Positions 18,487 through 27,051 of a DNA stretch of 64,000 nucleotides are shown here, piece after piece (the stretch's first letter is position 1; each line of letters begins with the position of its first letter). Under the pieces are notes generated by a model. It had not been told where the DNA came from. It did not search any database and saw only the letters and a list, made by a program, of their open reading frames with translations. Source of the DNA: Pandoraea apista (GTDB lineage Bacteria; Pseudomonadota; Gammaproteobacteria; Burkholderiales; Burkholderiaceae); NCBI RefSeq assembly GCF_001465595.2, contig NZ_CP013481.2:1798001-1862000 (forward strand). Reading direction: 5' to 3'. The translations under genes and the position numbers were made by a program.

Positions 18487-20834
18487 CAGGCGGCGCTCCG
18501 CGTGCGCAACTCGGTGATCGCCATGAGTAGCGCTTCGGACGTTGCCGGCGCATTGAGTACCGGTTCGTCGCGATAGTCGTTCACGCTCGCCACGGCATCG
18601 CGCAGGGCGTTGAACACCGAAAACGGCAACAGCAGCGGCGGCTCGCCCACGGCTTTCGAGCGATGGATCGAGTCCGAGACGTTCGTGTTCTCGAACAACG
18701 CCACGCGGAAGTCCGTCGGACAATCGCTGATGCCGGGAATCTTGTACGTGGAGGGGGCGTGCGTCATGAGCTTGCCGTCCTTGTTCCACCACAACTCTTC
18801 CGTCGTCAGCCAGCCCATGCCTTGAATGAAGGCCCCTTCGACCTGCCCGATATCCAGCGCGGGGTTGATCGACTTCCCGGCGTCGTGCAGCACGTCGGCG
18901 CGCAGCAAACGCCATTCGCCGGTCAGCGTGTCGAGCACCACTTCCGAGACGGCCGCGCCGTAAGCGAAGTAGTAGAACGGATTGCCGTTCATGGTCGCGG
19001 CATCCCAGGACAAGCCCGGCGTGGCGTAGAAACCGTCGGACCACAGTTGCACGCGCGCCCAGTAAGCCGCTTCCACCAGATCGGGGAAGGGGATGTCGTG
19101 GCCGTTCGCGCTCACGACATCGTTGGCGAAACGCACGTCGTCAGGCGAGCCGCCGTACTTCTGCGCGGCAAACGCCGCCAGACGCTGGCGAATCTGCCAT
19201 GCGGCGTTCTGGGCCGCCTTGCCGTTCAGGTCGGCGCCGGTCGAGGCCGCCGTGGCCGACGTGTTCGCCACCTTGCTGGTGTCGGTCGCCGTCACGCGCA
19301 CATGCGAGAGATCAACGCCCAACTCGTGCGCCACGACCTGAGCCACCTTGGTGTTCAGACCCTGCCCCATCTCCGTGCCGCCGTGATTCACGAGCATCGA
19401 GCCGTCTCGATAGATGTGCACCAGCGCACCGGCCTGATTGAAGGCCTGCACGTTGAACGAAATGCCAAACTTGAGCGGCGTGAGCGCCAGACCCTTGCGC
19501 AGTACCGGACTCGTGCGGTTGAACGCCTTCACCGCTTCACGTCGCGCACGGTAGTCGCTCGTCTGTTCCAGCTCTGCAACGAGTTCGTGAATGACGTTGT
19601 CCTTGACCACTTGCCCGTAAGGCGTGACGTTGCGCTCGGTCTTGCCGTAGAAGTTCGCGCGGCGCACGTCGAGAGCGTCTTTGCCCAGATGGCGGGCGAT
19701 GGCGTCTTGCACGACCTCCATGATGAGCGCGCCCTGCGGGCCGCCGAAGCCGCGAAACGCCGTGTTCGACTGCGTGTTCGTCTTGCCGCACAGCGCACGC
19801 AGATCGGCGTCGGGCACGAAGTAGGCGTTATCGAAATGGCAGATTGCACGCGTGGCGACCGGGCCCGACAGGTCGGCCGAGAAACCGGCGCGCAGGGTCA
19901 TGTCGACCTTGGCGCCCTGAATGCGGCCGTCGTCGTCGAAGCCGATGTCGTACTCGAAGTAGAAGCCATGACGCTTGCCGGTCATCATGAAGTCGTCGTC
20001 GCGATCGAGACGCAGCTTCACCGGACGCTTCAGTCGCGTGGCGCACAGCGCGGCCACGCAGGCAAACAGACCCGATTGCGACTCCTTGCCGCCGAAGCCC
20101 CCGCCCATGCGACGGCATTCGACCTGCACCTGATGGCTGTGCCAGCCAAGGGCGTGCGAGACGAGCGCCTGCATTTCGGTCGGGTGTTGCGTCGAGCAAT
20201 AGAGGTGAAGACCGTCGTTTTCCTTGGGAATCGCGTAGGAAATCTGTCCTTCCAGATAGAACTGCTCCTGCCCGTTGCATTCGAATGTGCCGGTCAGCCG
20301 GTGCGGCGAGGCTTGCAGTGCGGCATCGGCGTCGCCACGGCGCAGATGGTACGGCGGAAGCACACCGGCGCCTGCCGCCTTGGCGGCCTGCGGCGTGAGA
20401 ATCGCGGGCAGGTCTTCGTACTCGCCCTTGGCCAGACGCGCGGCACGGCGCGCCGCGTCGTGCGACTCGGCCACCACGGCGAACATCGGCTGACCGATGT
20501 ACTGAACAATGCCGTCGGCGAGAATCGGGTCGTCGTGAACGACGGGGCCGCAATCGTTCACGCCGGGAATGTCGGCGGCCGTCAGTACCGCGACCACGCC
20601 CGGCGCGCGGCGCACGGCGTCGAGATCGAGCGAGAGAATGCGGGCGTGCGCCTTGGGCGACGCACCGAGAGCGCAGTGCAGCGTGCCTTGCAGTTCGGGG
20701 ATGTCGTCGGTGTAGGTGGCTTCGCCGGCCACGTGAAGTTCGGCCGACTCGTGCGGGCGCGAGCGGCCCACTTGGGCGCCGGCCGCCGGGGTGGCACCGG
20801 TCTGCGTCATGAATCCTTCAACTTGCGTGTTCAT
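18486..20834 (-). CDS. xdhB: Xanthine dehydrogenase molybdopterin-binding subunit XdhB
   Basis: Large catalytic subunit of 782 residues that hydroxylates hypoxanthine and xanthine at the molybdenum centre. The N-terminal a/b-hammerhead region shows HVAGEATYTDDIPELQGTLH and GQPMFAVVAES. The Mo-binding half shows GGGFGGKESQ, FRGFGGPQGAL, GGTEMGQGLNTKV and, late, the catalytic Glu region QVEGAFIQGMGWL. GGAG lies six bases before the ATG. It follows xdhA by 12 bases and overlaps xdhC, so the three are co-translated in the usual A-B-C order. Confidence 0.95.
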   Translation of the reverse strand: MNTQVEGFMTQTGATPAAGAQVGRSRPHESAELHVAGEATYTDDIPELQGTLHCALGASPKAHARILSLDLDAVRRAPGVVAVLTAADIPGVNDCGPVVHDDPILADGIVQYIGQPMFAVVAESHDAARRAARLAKGEYEDLPAILTPQAAKAAGAGVLPPYHLRRGDADAALQASPHRLTGTFECNGQEQFYLEGQISYAIPKENDGLHLYCSTQHPTEMQALVSHALGWHSHQVQVECRRMGGGFGGKESQSGLFACVAALCATRLKRPVKLRLDRDDDFMMTGKRHGFYFEYDIGFDDDGRIQGAKVDMTLRAGFSADLSGPVATRAICHFDNAYFVPDADLRALCGKTNTQSNTAFRGFGGPQGALIMEVVQDAIARHLGKDALDVRRANFYGKTERNVTPYGQVVKDNVIHELVAELEQTSDYRARREAVKAFNRTSPVLRKGLALTPLKFGISFNVQAFNQAGALVHIYRDGSMLVNHGGTEMGQGLNTKVAQVVAHELGVDLSHVRVTATDTSKVANTSATAASTGADLNGKAAQNAAWQIRQRLAAFAAQKYGGSPDDVRFANDVVSANGHDIPFPDLVEAAYWARVQLWSDGFYATPGLSWDAATMNGNPFYYFAYGAAVSEVVLDTLTGEWRLLRADVLHDAGKSINPALDIGQVEGAFIQGMGWLTTEELWWNKDGKLMTHAPSTYKIPGISDCPTDFRVALFENTNVSDSIHRSKAVGEPPLLLPFSVFNALRDAVASVNDYRDEPVLNAPATSEALLMAITELRTRSAA

Positions 20835-20846
20835 GGGCAACTCCGG

Positions 20847-22319
20847 TTAGACGTTGGCGAACGCGTTGACTTCGTGTGCCGCAAGCGGCGCATCGGTGCG
20901 CGTCTCCAGGAAAAAACGATACAGCAGATTCTGCGCGCCGGCGAGCCGGTAGGCGCTGGTCGCGCGCATGTCCGAGAGTGGCTGGTAGTCGGCGGGCATC
21001 GCTGCCATGGCGGTGCGCACGGTCGCTTCGGTCCACGGTTGGCCGGTGAGGGCGGCTTCGATGGCGCTGCCCCGCTTGGGCGTGGCAGCCATGCCGCCGA
21101 ACGCCACGCGCGCCGAGCGCACGGTATCGCCGTCGAGTTCGATCGCGAACGCAGCGCACACCGCAGAGATGTCCTGATCGAAGCGTTTGGCAAGCTTGTA
21201 CGTGCGGAAGCGTTGCGCTGCGCCCGGGAGCGGCACGCGGATTCCCTGCACGAATTCGCCGGGTTGGAGCGCGTTCTTCTGATATGCCAGATAGAAGTCC
21301 TCAAGCGGCATCTCGCGCACCACGCCTTCGCGATGCAGCACGATGCGAGTGCCGAGCACGATCAGCCCCGGCATCGAATCGCCAATGGGTGAGCCGTTCG
21401 CGACGTTGCCGCCCAGCGTGCCGGCGTTGCGGATCGGGAACGACGCGAAGCGCTGACGCAGTTCGGCCAGGTCGGGATAGTGTTTGACAAGCGCATCGAA
21501 CGCGTCGTTGAGCAAAGCGCCCGCACCGATATAGATGCCGTTCGGACCTTCGGATATCTCGCGCAGTTCCGCCACTTGTCCGAGATAGATCAGGTGCTTG
21601 AGCTCGCGGAATTGTTTGGTGACCCACAGGCCGACGTCGGTGCTGCCTGCCAGGATGCGTGCGTCGGGGTAGGCGGCGCGCAGGCGGCCCATCTCGGCCA
21701 AGGTGCGCGGTGCGTGGAAGACATGACCGTCGTGCTCGTACGACAGCGTGTCGCCGCGTTGCAACGCCTGAAGCTGCTTCGCGAGCGCTGCGCGGTCGAA
21801 TTCCTGACGCGGCAGCGCGAACATCTTCTGGGCGGCGTCGACGATGGGCCGATAGCCGGTGCACCGGCACAGGTTGCCGGAGAGCACGTCGTCGATCTCG
21901 CGACGGCTCGGGCAGCCGGCCCCGGCCGGACGATTCAGATACATGGCCCAGAGCGACATTACGAAGCCCGGCGTGCAGAAGCCGCACTGCGATGCGTGAC
22001 AATCCACGAGCGCCTGTTGCACCGGATGCAGGGTGCCGTCCTGAGCGCGCAGGTCTTCCACCGTAAAGAGGGCTTTGCCGTCGAGCGTGGGCAGAAACTG
22101 GATGCAGGCGTTGACCGCCCGCAGCGCCACGTTGCCATCGTCGGCCAACTCGCCGATCACGACCGTACAGGCACCGCAATCGCCCTCCGCGCACCCTTCC
22201 TTGGTGCCGGTGCAGTGCAGGTCTTCGCGCGTGTACTGAAGCACGGTGCGGGTCGTGGCCTCGCCAGTGACCTCGTGCACCTTGCCGCGGTAATAGAAGC
22301 GGATGGCTTGTGTCTCCAT
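20847..22319 (-). CDS. xdhA: Xanthine dehydrogenase small subunit XdhA (2Fe-2S and FAD)
   Basis: Electron-transfer subunit of 490 residues. The N-terminal plant-type ferredoxin domain has cysteines in EGCAEGDCGACTVVIG (C43, C48, C51) and a fourth in NACIQFLP. The second 2Fe-2S domain has CGFCTPGFVM and NLCRCTGYRPI. The C-terminal half is the FAD-binding domain, with ILAGSTDVGLWVTK and NAGTLGGNVANGSPIGD. It passes electrons from the molybdenum site to NAD+. It is the first gene of the block and is divergent from a LysR-type regulator. Confidence 0.95.
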   Translation of the reverse strand: METQAIRFYYRGKVHEVTGEATTRTVLQYTREDLHCTGTKEGCAEGDCGACTVVIGELADDGNVALRAVNACIQFLPTLDGKALFTVEDLRAQDGTLHPVQQALVDCHASQCGFCTPGFVMSLWAMYLNRPAGAGCPSRREIDDVLSGNLCRCTGYRPIVDAAQKMFALPRQEFDRAALAKQLQALQRGDTLSYEHDGHVFHAPRTLAEMGRLRAAYPDARILAGSTDVGLWVTKQFRELKHLIYLGQVAELREISEGPNGIYIGAGALLNDAFDALVKHYPDLAELRQRFASFPIRNAGTLGGNVANGSPIGDSMPGLIVLGTRIVLHREGVVREMPLEDFYLAYQKNALQPGEFVQGIRVPLPGAAQRFRTYKLAKRFDQDISAVCAAFAIELDGDTVRSARVAFGGMAATPKRGSAIEAALTGQPWTEATVRTAMAAMPADYQPLSDMRATSAYRLAGAQNLLYRFFLETRTDAPLAAHEVNAFANV

Positions 22320-22526
22320 GGTTCTCAGTGTAGTGCAGTGGGATTGCAGAAGCGCCGGATCTGCGCCGGCGTGGGGATGAGCCGAAGATAGCACCGGCAG
22401 GGGAGGTAAATATTTCGAGGCCATGATGATGCCTATTCGGTCGCCCCGATGACCCGGCATTGTCATAAACTATGGCTCAACCCGCCGTCATCCGGCGTTC
22501 AACAAGCCCCAAGAGCGCCCCAACTC

Positions 22527-23489
22527 ATGCAAAGACCCCGCGAACAGATCGACGCCTACCTGCTGCGGGTACTTCATACGCTGCTCACCGAACAAAGCGT
22601 TTCGCGCGCGGCGCTCAAGCTCGGCCAGTCGCAGCCCGCCATCAGCAACTCGTTGCGCCGTCTGCGCGAGATCACCGGAGACGCCATTCTGGTGCGCGGC
22701 AAGAGCGGCATGGTGGCCACCGAGCGCGGCCGGGAACTGCTGGGCTACGCCACCGATGCGCTCGCCGCCATCGAGCGCATTACCCATCCCACCACCGAAT
22801 TCGCGCCGCAGACCACGACCCGGGCGTTCCGGCTCGGGGCGCCCGACTATCTCGACGCCGTTTTCCTGCCCAATATCGCCGAAGTGCTGCGCCGCGACGC
22901 GCCCTCGGCGCGCCTGCACGTCCAGCCGATCAATGCCGGCTTCGACTATGCCGGCGCGCTGGAGAACGGCTCGCTCGACGTGGTGATCGGCAACTGGCTC
23001 GAGCCGCCGCCGCAATTACACATGTCGCGGTTGTTCGACGACGAAGTGGTTTGCATGCTTGGCGCGCAGCATCCGCTCGCGAACAAGGGCATCTCGCTTA
23101 AGCATTATCTGGAATTGCCGCATCTGGCGCCTACGCCTTACGTGGCGGAGCGTCAGAGTTTCATCGACGGATGTCTGGCGGAGCAGGGCTTGCGTCGCAA
23201 TATTCAGATGACGATGCCGTATTTCGGGCTCGTGCCCTACGTGCTCATGCGTACCGATCTGGTCTTTACGACGGGACGGCAGTTTGCACAGCACTACGCG
23301 CGGTACCTGCCGATTCGTGTCTTGCCGTCGCCATTCGCCTTTCCGCCCATGCGCTTTTATCAGCTATGGCACGAGCGCACGCATGCCGCGCCGGAGGTGA
23401 CCTGGCTGCGCCGGCGAGTGGCCGAGGTGGCGACGGAACTGGATGCCGTGAGCGGCGGTGCGGAAGTGCCGGTCGTGGCGCGGCCCTGA
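22527..23489 (+). CDS. LysR-type regulator divergent from xdhA
   Basis: LysR-type transcriptional regulator of 320 residues. Helix-turn-helix segment: VSRAALKLGQSQPAISNSL, followed by RLREITGDAILVRGKSGMVAT; this NodD-like spacing places it in a LysR subgroup often controlling catabolic genes. The effector domain runs from about residue 95. The start giving MQRPREQIDAYLLRVL agrees with family N-termini; an in-frame ATG 78 bases upstream lies nearer xdhA and has no better ribosome-binding site. Its divergent position makes the purine block the likely target, with a purine as possible ligand. Confidence 0.86.
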   Translation: MQRPREQIDAYLLRVLHTLLTEQSVSRAALKLGQSQPAISNSLRRLREITGDAILVRGKSGMVATERGRELLGYATDALAAIERITHPTTEFAPQTTTRAFRLGAPDYLDAVFLPNIAEVLRRDAPSARLHVQPINAGFDYAGALENGSLDVVIGNWLEPPPQLHMSRLFDDEVVCMLGAQHPLANKGISLKHYLELPHLAPTPYVAERQSFIDGCLAEQGLRRNIQMTMPYFGLVPYVLMRTDLVFTTGRQFAQHYARYLPIRVLPSPFAFPPMRFYQLWHERTHAAPEVTWLRRRVAEVATELDAVSGGAEVPVVARP

Positions 23490-23623
23490 CGGTCGGCGGA
23501 CGAACGGAAGGCGGCGGGCAGAGGCGGAGGGGGCGGACGGTGTGAAGCCCGCGGAGGGCGCGGCCGCCACCCGAAGGCAGACGGCCGGTCAGACAGGGAG
23601 CGCGGGGTGCGCCCGACGATCCC

Positions 23624-24136
23624 TTAGCGCAACGAAATCGCGCGGCGAGGACGGTGCAACGCCAGCGCCAGGAAAATCACGACAAACGCGGCGAGCGACC
23701 ACATCGGGAGCGTGAGGCCGAGAATCGGCGGGTACATCGTCTGGCACATTCCCTGCACCTGAAACACCTGCGGAAACATGCGCGACGTCGGCAAAGCATC
23801 GACAAACGCTTCTACCACGTCATATCCGCAGCTCACCAACGGATTCGCTTGCACGTACACCAGATAGCCCGACGCCGCCATGCCCCCAATGGCCGATAGC
23901 GCGGCGAGCACACGTGCGAACTGAATACCTGCCCAGCCGCGCGCGAGCGCACCGATCAGACCGAAGATTGCGATCAGCACCAGCGCATAACGCGTGAGAA
24001 TGCAGAGCGGACACGGGTCTTCGTGGCGCACGTACTGGAAGTACAGTGCCCCGCCCAGCAAGGCGAGACAGACGACGGTGAGCAGGAGGTACAGCCGGCG
24101 TTCGCGGCGCAGGGCCGGGTCGATTTGAGTGTTCAT
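23624..24136 (-). CDS. dsbB: Disulfide bond formation protein DsbB
   Basis: Inner-membrane quinone reductase of 170 residues that reoxidises DsbA. Four transmembrane segments are visible. The two redox pairs are intact: CPLC at C42/C45 in the first periplasmic loop, and C103 (VSCGYD) with C131 (GMCQTM) in the second. Monocistronic and convergent with the LysR gene; a hairpin at 24203-24226 lies in its upstream gap. Confidence 0.95.
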   Translation of the reverse strand: MNTQIDPALRRERRLYLLLTVVCLALLGGALYFQYVRHEDPCPLCILTRYALVLIAIFGLIGALARGWAGIQFARVLAALSAIGGMAASGYLVYVQANPLVSCGYDVVEAFVDALPTSRMFPQVFQVQGMCQTMYPPILGLTLPMWSLAAFVVIFLALALHRPRRAISLR

Positions 24137-24202
24137 TTCACTTCGGGCGGTGAGCCATCACGAATCCCGCAAAACCCGCATGACGCAGGGTGGCAGGCAC
24201 TT

Positions 24203-24226
24203 GGGCTGGGATTGTAACCCCAGCCC
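24203..24226 (-). terminator. Stem-loop between the amidase gene and dsbB
   Basis: GGGCTGGG and CCCAGCCC form a perfect 8-bp stem with an 8-base loop. No T-run follows on either strand, so it may be a weak or Rho-assisted terminator for the amidase gene or a structured dsbB leader. Confidence 0.45.
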
Positions 24227-24376
24227 GATTCGTGCGTGAGCCGAAAAATTGCGGAACTTTTTGCTCGAAAATCAGACGCTTGCACCGGCGTGCGACGGGG
24301 CGCACGGTCATTGCCCAACGACTCGCGGGCGACGCCGCCACCCGCGCTGTTCTGGTCTATGCCGAAGCGTGCGGCA

Positions 24377-25762
24377 TCAACCGCCCAGACCCGCCGAGCG
24401 CAGGGCGTGTTCGATGGCACGGGCAACCGGGAACAGGCGGGCGTCGCTGCCGGCTGCGCCGCTCGCCATCAGTCCGATAGGGGCTTCCCCCTTGGCCTGA
24501 CAAGGCAAGGAAAACGCGCAGCCGTCGATCATGTTGATGGCGGTAGGGTTGCGCAGCACCAGCGCATTCGTTGCCGTGAAGGTGTCGTCGCTCGCTTCGA
24601 GCGGTGCAATGGCCGGCGGCGTGAGCGGCACGGTCGGGCACAGCACGGCGTCGAAGCTCTGCCAGACGGGATTTGCCGCAGCGATGAGGTTGGCGCGGGC
24701 ATTCAGCAGGTCGATGTAATCGGCGGCGCTGGCCGGTTCGCCCTTGCGAATGCGCACCAGCACGCGCGGGTCGTAATCCTGTGCATGCCCGGCGATCAGC
24801 TTGCGATGCCACGCATAAGCCTCGATAGGCGAGAAGCCGAAGCGGTTCATCGCGGGCAGGCCGTCGAACGGGGTGAAACTGAACTCCACGAGCGTGGCGC
24901 CAGCCTTGGCGAGTGCAGCGAGAGCGCGCTCGTAAATCGCAATGGCGGCAGGTTCCGCACCGTCCAGCACGAAATTCGTCAAGATGCCGAACCGCATGCC
25001 ACGAATGGCACGCGGTTCGGCGGGCGTTTCGTCAACGCTATGGCCGCTCAGGATGGCGTCGACCCGCGCGCAACAGTCGACCGAGCGACCGATGGGGCCG
25101 ACCGAGTCCAGCGACGTCGAGAGCGGCAGCGCGCCGTCGCGTGGCGTGCGGGCGGCCGTTGGCTTGAATCCCGTCAGGCCGCAGAAGGCCGAGGGAATGC
25201 GGATCGAGCCGCCGGTGTCGGTGCCGAGTCCGACGGCGGCCATGCCGTCGGCCACCGACGCGGCGGCCCCCGACGACGAACCGCCGGCAATATGACCGGC
25301 TTCGCGTTGCCACGGTGAGCGCGGCGTGCCGTAGTGGGGATTCAGACCCAGGCCCGAGAACGCGAATTCGGTCATGTTGGTGCGACCGATAATCACCGCG
25401 CCCGCCTGACGCAGCCGCGCCACGGCAAGCGCGTCGCGCTGGGCCGGGGCGGCGCCGGAGAGGACTTTGGACCCCGCACGCGTGACCTGTCCGGCAACGT
25501 CGAACAGATCTTTCACCGACACAGGAATGCCCATCAGCGGCGACAGGCGGACACCGGCGCGTCGCAGGGCGTCGATGCCGTCGGCGGCGTGACGGGCGGC
25601 CTGGGCGTCGACGTGTGTGAAAACGACGCTGCCTTGCCCGGCGGGATCGGCGATGCGGGCGAGCGCCTGCTCGGTCAGCGCGCGGCTGGTGGTGCGAGCG
25701 GCGTCGAGCGCGGCGGCGAGTTCGGACAAGGGGCGTTGCAGGTCGATGGCGTCGGTGCTCAT
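24377..25762 (-). CDS. Amidase (amidase signature family)
   Basis: Cytosolic hydrolase of 461 residues with the Ser-cisSer-Lys triad. The lysine lies in GIPVSVKDLFDVAG (about residue 83), and the serines in the Gly/Ser-rich signature GGSSSGAAASVADG (about 155-168) and GTDTGGSIRIPSAFCG (about 180). The overall layout resembles GatA, AtzF and indoleacetamide hydrolases, but no gatB or gatC is near, so it is unlikely to be the tRNA amidotransferase. It starts two bases after the GntR-family gene, so both are on one transcript; the regulator probably responds to the amide or its product. Substrate unknown. Confidence 0.88.
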   Translation of the reverse strand: MSTDAIDLQRPLSELAAALDAARTTSRALTEQALARIADPAGQGSVVFTHVDAQAARHAADGIDALRRAGVRLSPLMGIPVSVKDLFDVAGQVTRAGSKVLSGAAPAQRDALAVARLRQAGAVIIGRTNMTEFAFSGLGLNPHYGTPRSPWQREAGHIAGGSSSGAAASVADGMAAVGLGTDTGGSIRIPSAFCGLTGFKPTAARTPRDGALPLSTSLDSVGPIGRSVDCCARVDAILSGHSVDETPAEPRAIRGMRFGILTNFVLDGAEPAAIAIYERALAALAKAGATLVEFSFTPFDGLPAMNRFGFSPIEAYAWHRKLIAGHAQDYDPRVLVRIRKGEPASAADYIDLLNARANLIAAANPVWQSFDAVLCPTVPLTPPAIAPLEASDDTFTATNALVLRNPTAINMIDGCAFSLPCQAKGEAPIGLMASGAAGSDARLFPVARAIEHALRSAGLGG

Positions 25763-25764
25763 GA

Positions 25765-26481
25765 TCAGATCGCTTTCAGAATGTGAGTGCGGAATTCTTC
25801 GATATGCCGGGTAATCGCGCGGCGGGCGCGCTCGGCGTCGTGCGCAACGAGCGCTTCGAACAACTCGAGATGCTCCTCGTAGACATCTTCCAGATGACTT
25901 GGCGTGGACAGCGCAAGAAACCAGAAGCGCAGCGAGCGTTCGTGCAACCCGCGCAACAGCTCCGCGAGCGTTTGATTGCGCGAGGCGTGCGAGATCGCCA
26001 GATGGAAGTCGCGGTCGATGCGCATCATGGCCGCCACGTCCTGCGTGGCAATCGCATCGCGCGAGCGCGCCAGCACCGCCTCGATGGCGGCGAGGTCGTC
26101 CGGTGTGGCGGCGCGTGCCGCCAGCGCCACGCAGTACGTCTCGTTGATCATGCGCACGTCGATGATCTCGAGGGCGTCGTTGAGCGAGACAGGCGCGACC
26201 ATCGCACCTTTGCGCGGCAGAATGACCAGTAACCCTTCCAGTGCGAGCCGATGCATGGCCTGATGCACGGGCGTGCGTCCCAGTCCTGTCGACTGCATCA
26301 ACTGGGCTTCGTTGAGGGGTTCGCCGGGGCGCAAACGTAGCGTGATGATGTCGTGCTTGATGGCGTCGTAAGCACGCTCCGTGAGGCTTCGGTTGTCGGT
26401 GGCGGCGGGTGAATCCATGACGGTGGCGACGTTTGCGGTCGTTGCAGCATGATCCGGTTCGAAGGGCATGGCGTTGTGCAT
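25765..26481 (-). CDS. GntR-family (FCD) transcriptional regulator
   Basis: DNA-binding regulator of about 238 residues. The N-terminal winged helix-turn-helix has LTERAYDAIKHDIITLRLRP and the recognition segment LMQSTGLGRTPVHQAMHRL. The C-terminal FCD ligand domain has the metal-binding pattern with IDRDFHLAISHASRN and a late EHLELFEAL. The start is uncertain: three in-frame ATGs (26568, 26481, 26418) precede the conserved domain and none has a strong ribosome-binding site. It leads the amidase gene, and a perfect dyad 150 bases upstream is a good candidate for its operator. Confidence 0.87.
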   Translation of the reverse strand: MHNAMPFEPDHAATTANVATVMDSPAATDNRSLTERAYDAIKHDIITLRLRPGEPLNEAQLMQSTGLGRTPVHQAMHRLALEGLLVILPRKGAMVAPVSLNDALEIIDVRMINETYCVALAARAATPDDLAAIEAVLARSRDAIATQDVAAMMRIDRDFHLAISHASRNQTLAELLRGLHERSLRFWFLALSTPSHLEDVYEEHLELFEALVAHDAERARRAITRHIEEFRTHILKAI

Positions 26482-27051
26482 CGTCAGGTGGGCTTCGGTT
26501 GAGCGGTATTCGTCCGCGAGGGCTGGGGGGGATCGGCTCAGCGACGTATGCGTCGATGCCGTCACCATTCGCGCCAAAGGACGGATATCGATGCCCGCTC
26601 CGTCATCTACGTGAAATTCGATTGATATTTGTGTGATATTTCACACGTCGATGCGACAAAAAGCAAGAAGAAAAATTTCATGGGAAGGGGCGAAAAACGG
26701 GAATTTTTTATGAAATGCCCCGTCAATCTTGGGTTGCGCGCGTGTTCGCCCATCGCGTATATTGGTTCGGCGCCAGTTTCTGGCCGGGAGTTCGTGTGGT
26801 TTTGCCGATCTGGCCAGTGTGCCGGAGACCCTACCGGGACGCGCAAGCCAGGTCCCGGCAACCGGTCCGCCATGGCGACCGGGCGAACCAACGCAACGTC
26901 TACCAAGCCGGCAGCACGCGGCCGGCTTCCCACCTTTATCAAGCATCACGTCTTGTGATATCGCTGCGGCCCGCGAGGGGCGCGGCGTGTGACCGGCGTG
27001 GAGTCAAGAACAGCAATATCGGCGTAACACGCCGCGGGGAGAACGTATCGG
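26482..27051. other. Divergent intergenic region, AT-rich in the middle
   Basis: No convincing gene is seen between the GntR gene and the antiporter gene. The segment 26600-26720 is clearly AT-richer than its surroundings and carries the GTGTGA/TCACAC dyad. A second dyad, ATCAC-N5-GTGAT, lies at 26945-26959, about 95 bases before the antiporter. An open frame across 26629-26958 lacks a ribosome-binding site and any recognisable motif. Confidence 0.5.
26631..26646. promoter_or_regulatory. Perfect palindromic operator upstream of the GntR-amidase genes
   Basis: GTGTGA-TATT-TCACAC is a perfect 6+6 dyad. Size and symmetry fit a GntR/FCD dimer site; autoregulation is inferred from position. Confidence 0.6.

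Noticed and set aside
18663..21392. Open frame of 909 codons on the plus strand
   Set aside because: Antisense to xdhB and xdhA, low-complexity Arg/His/Gly composition.
26629..26958. Open frame of 109 codons between the GntR and antiporter genes
   Set aside because: No ribosome-binding site, overlaps the palindromic operator, and the translated sequence has no domain-like character.
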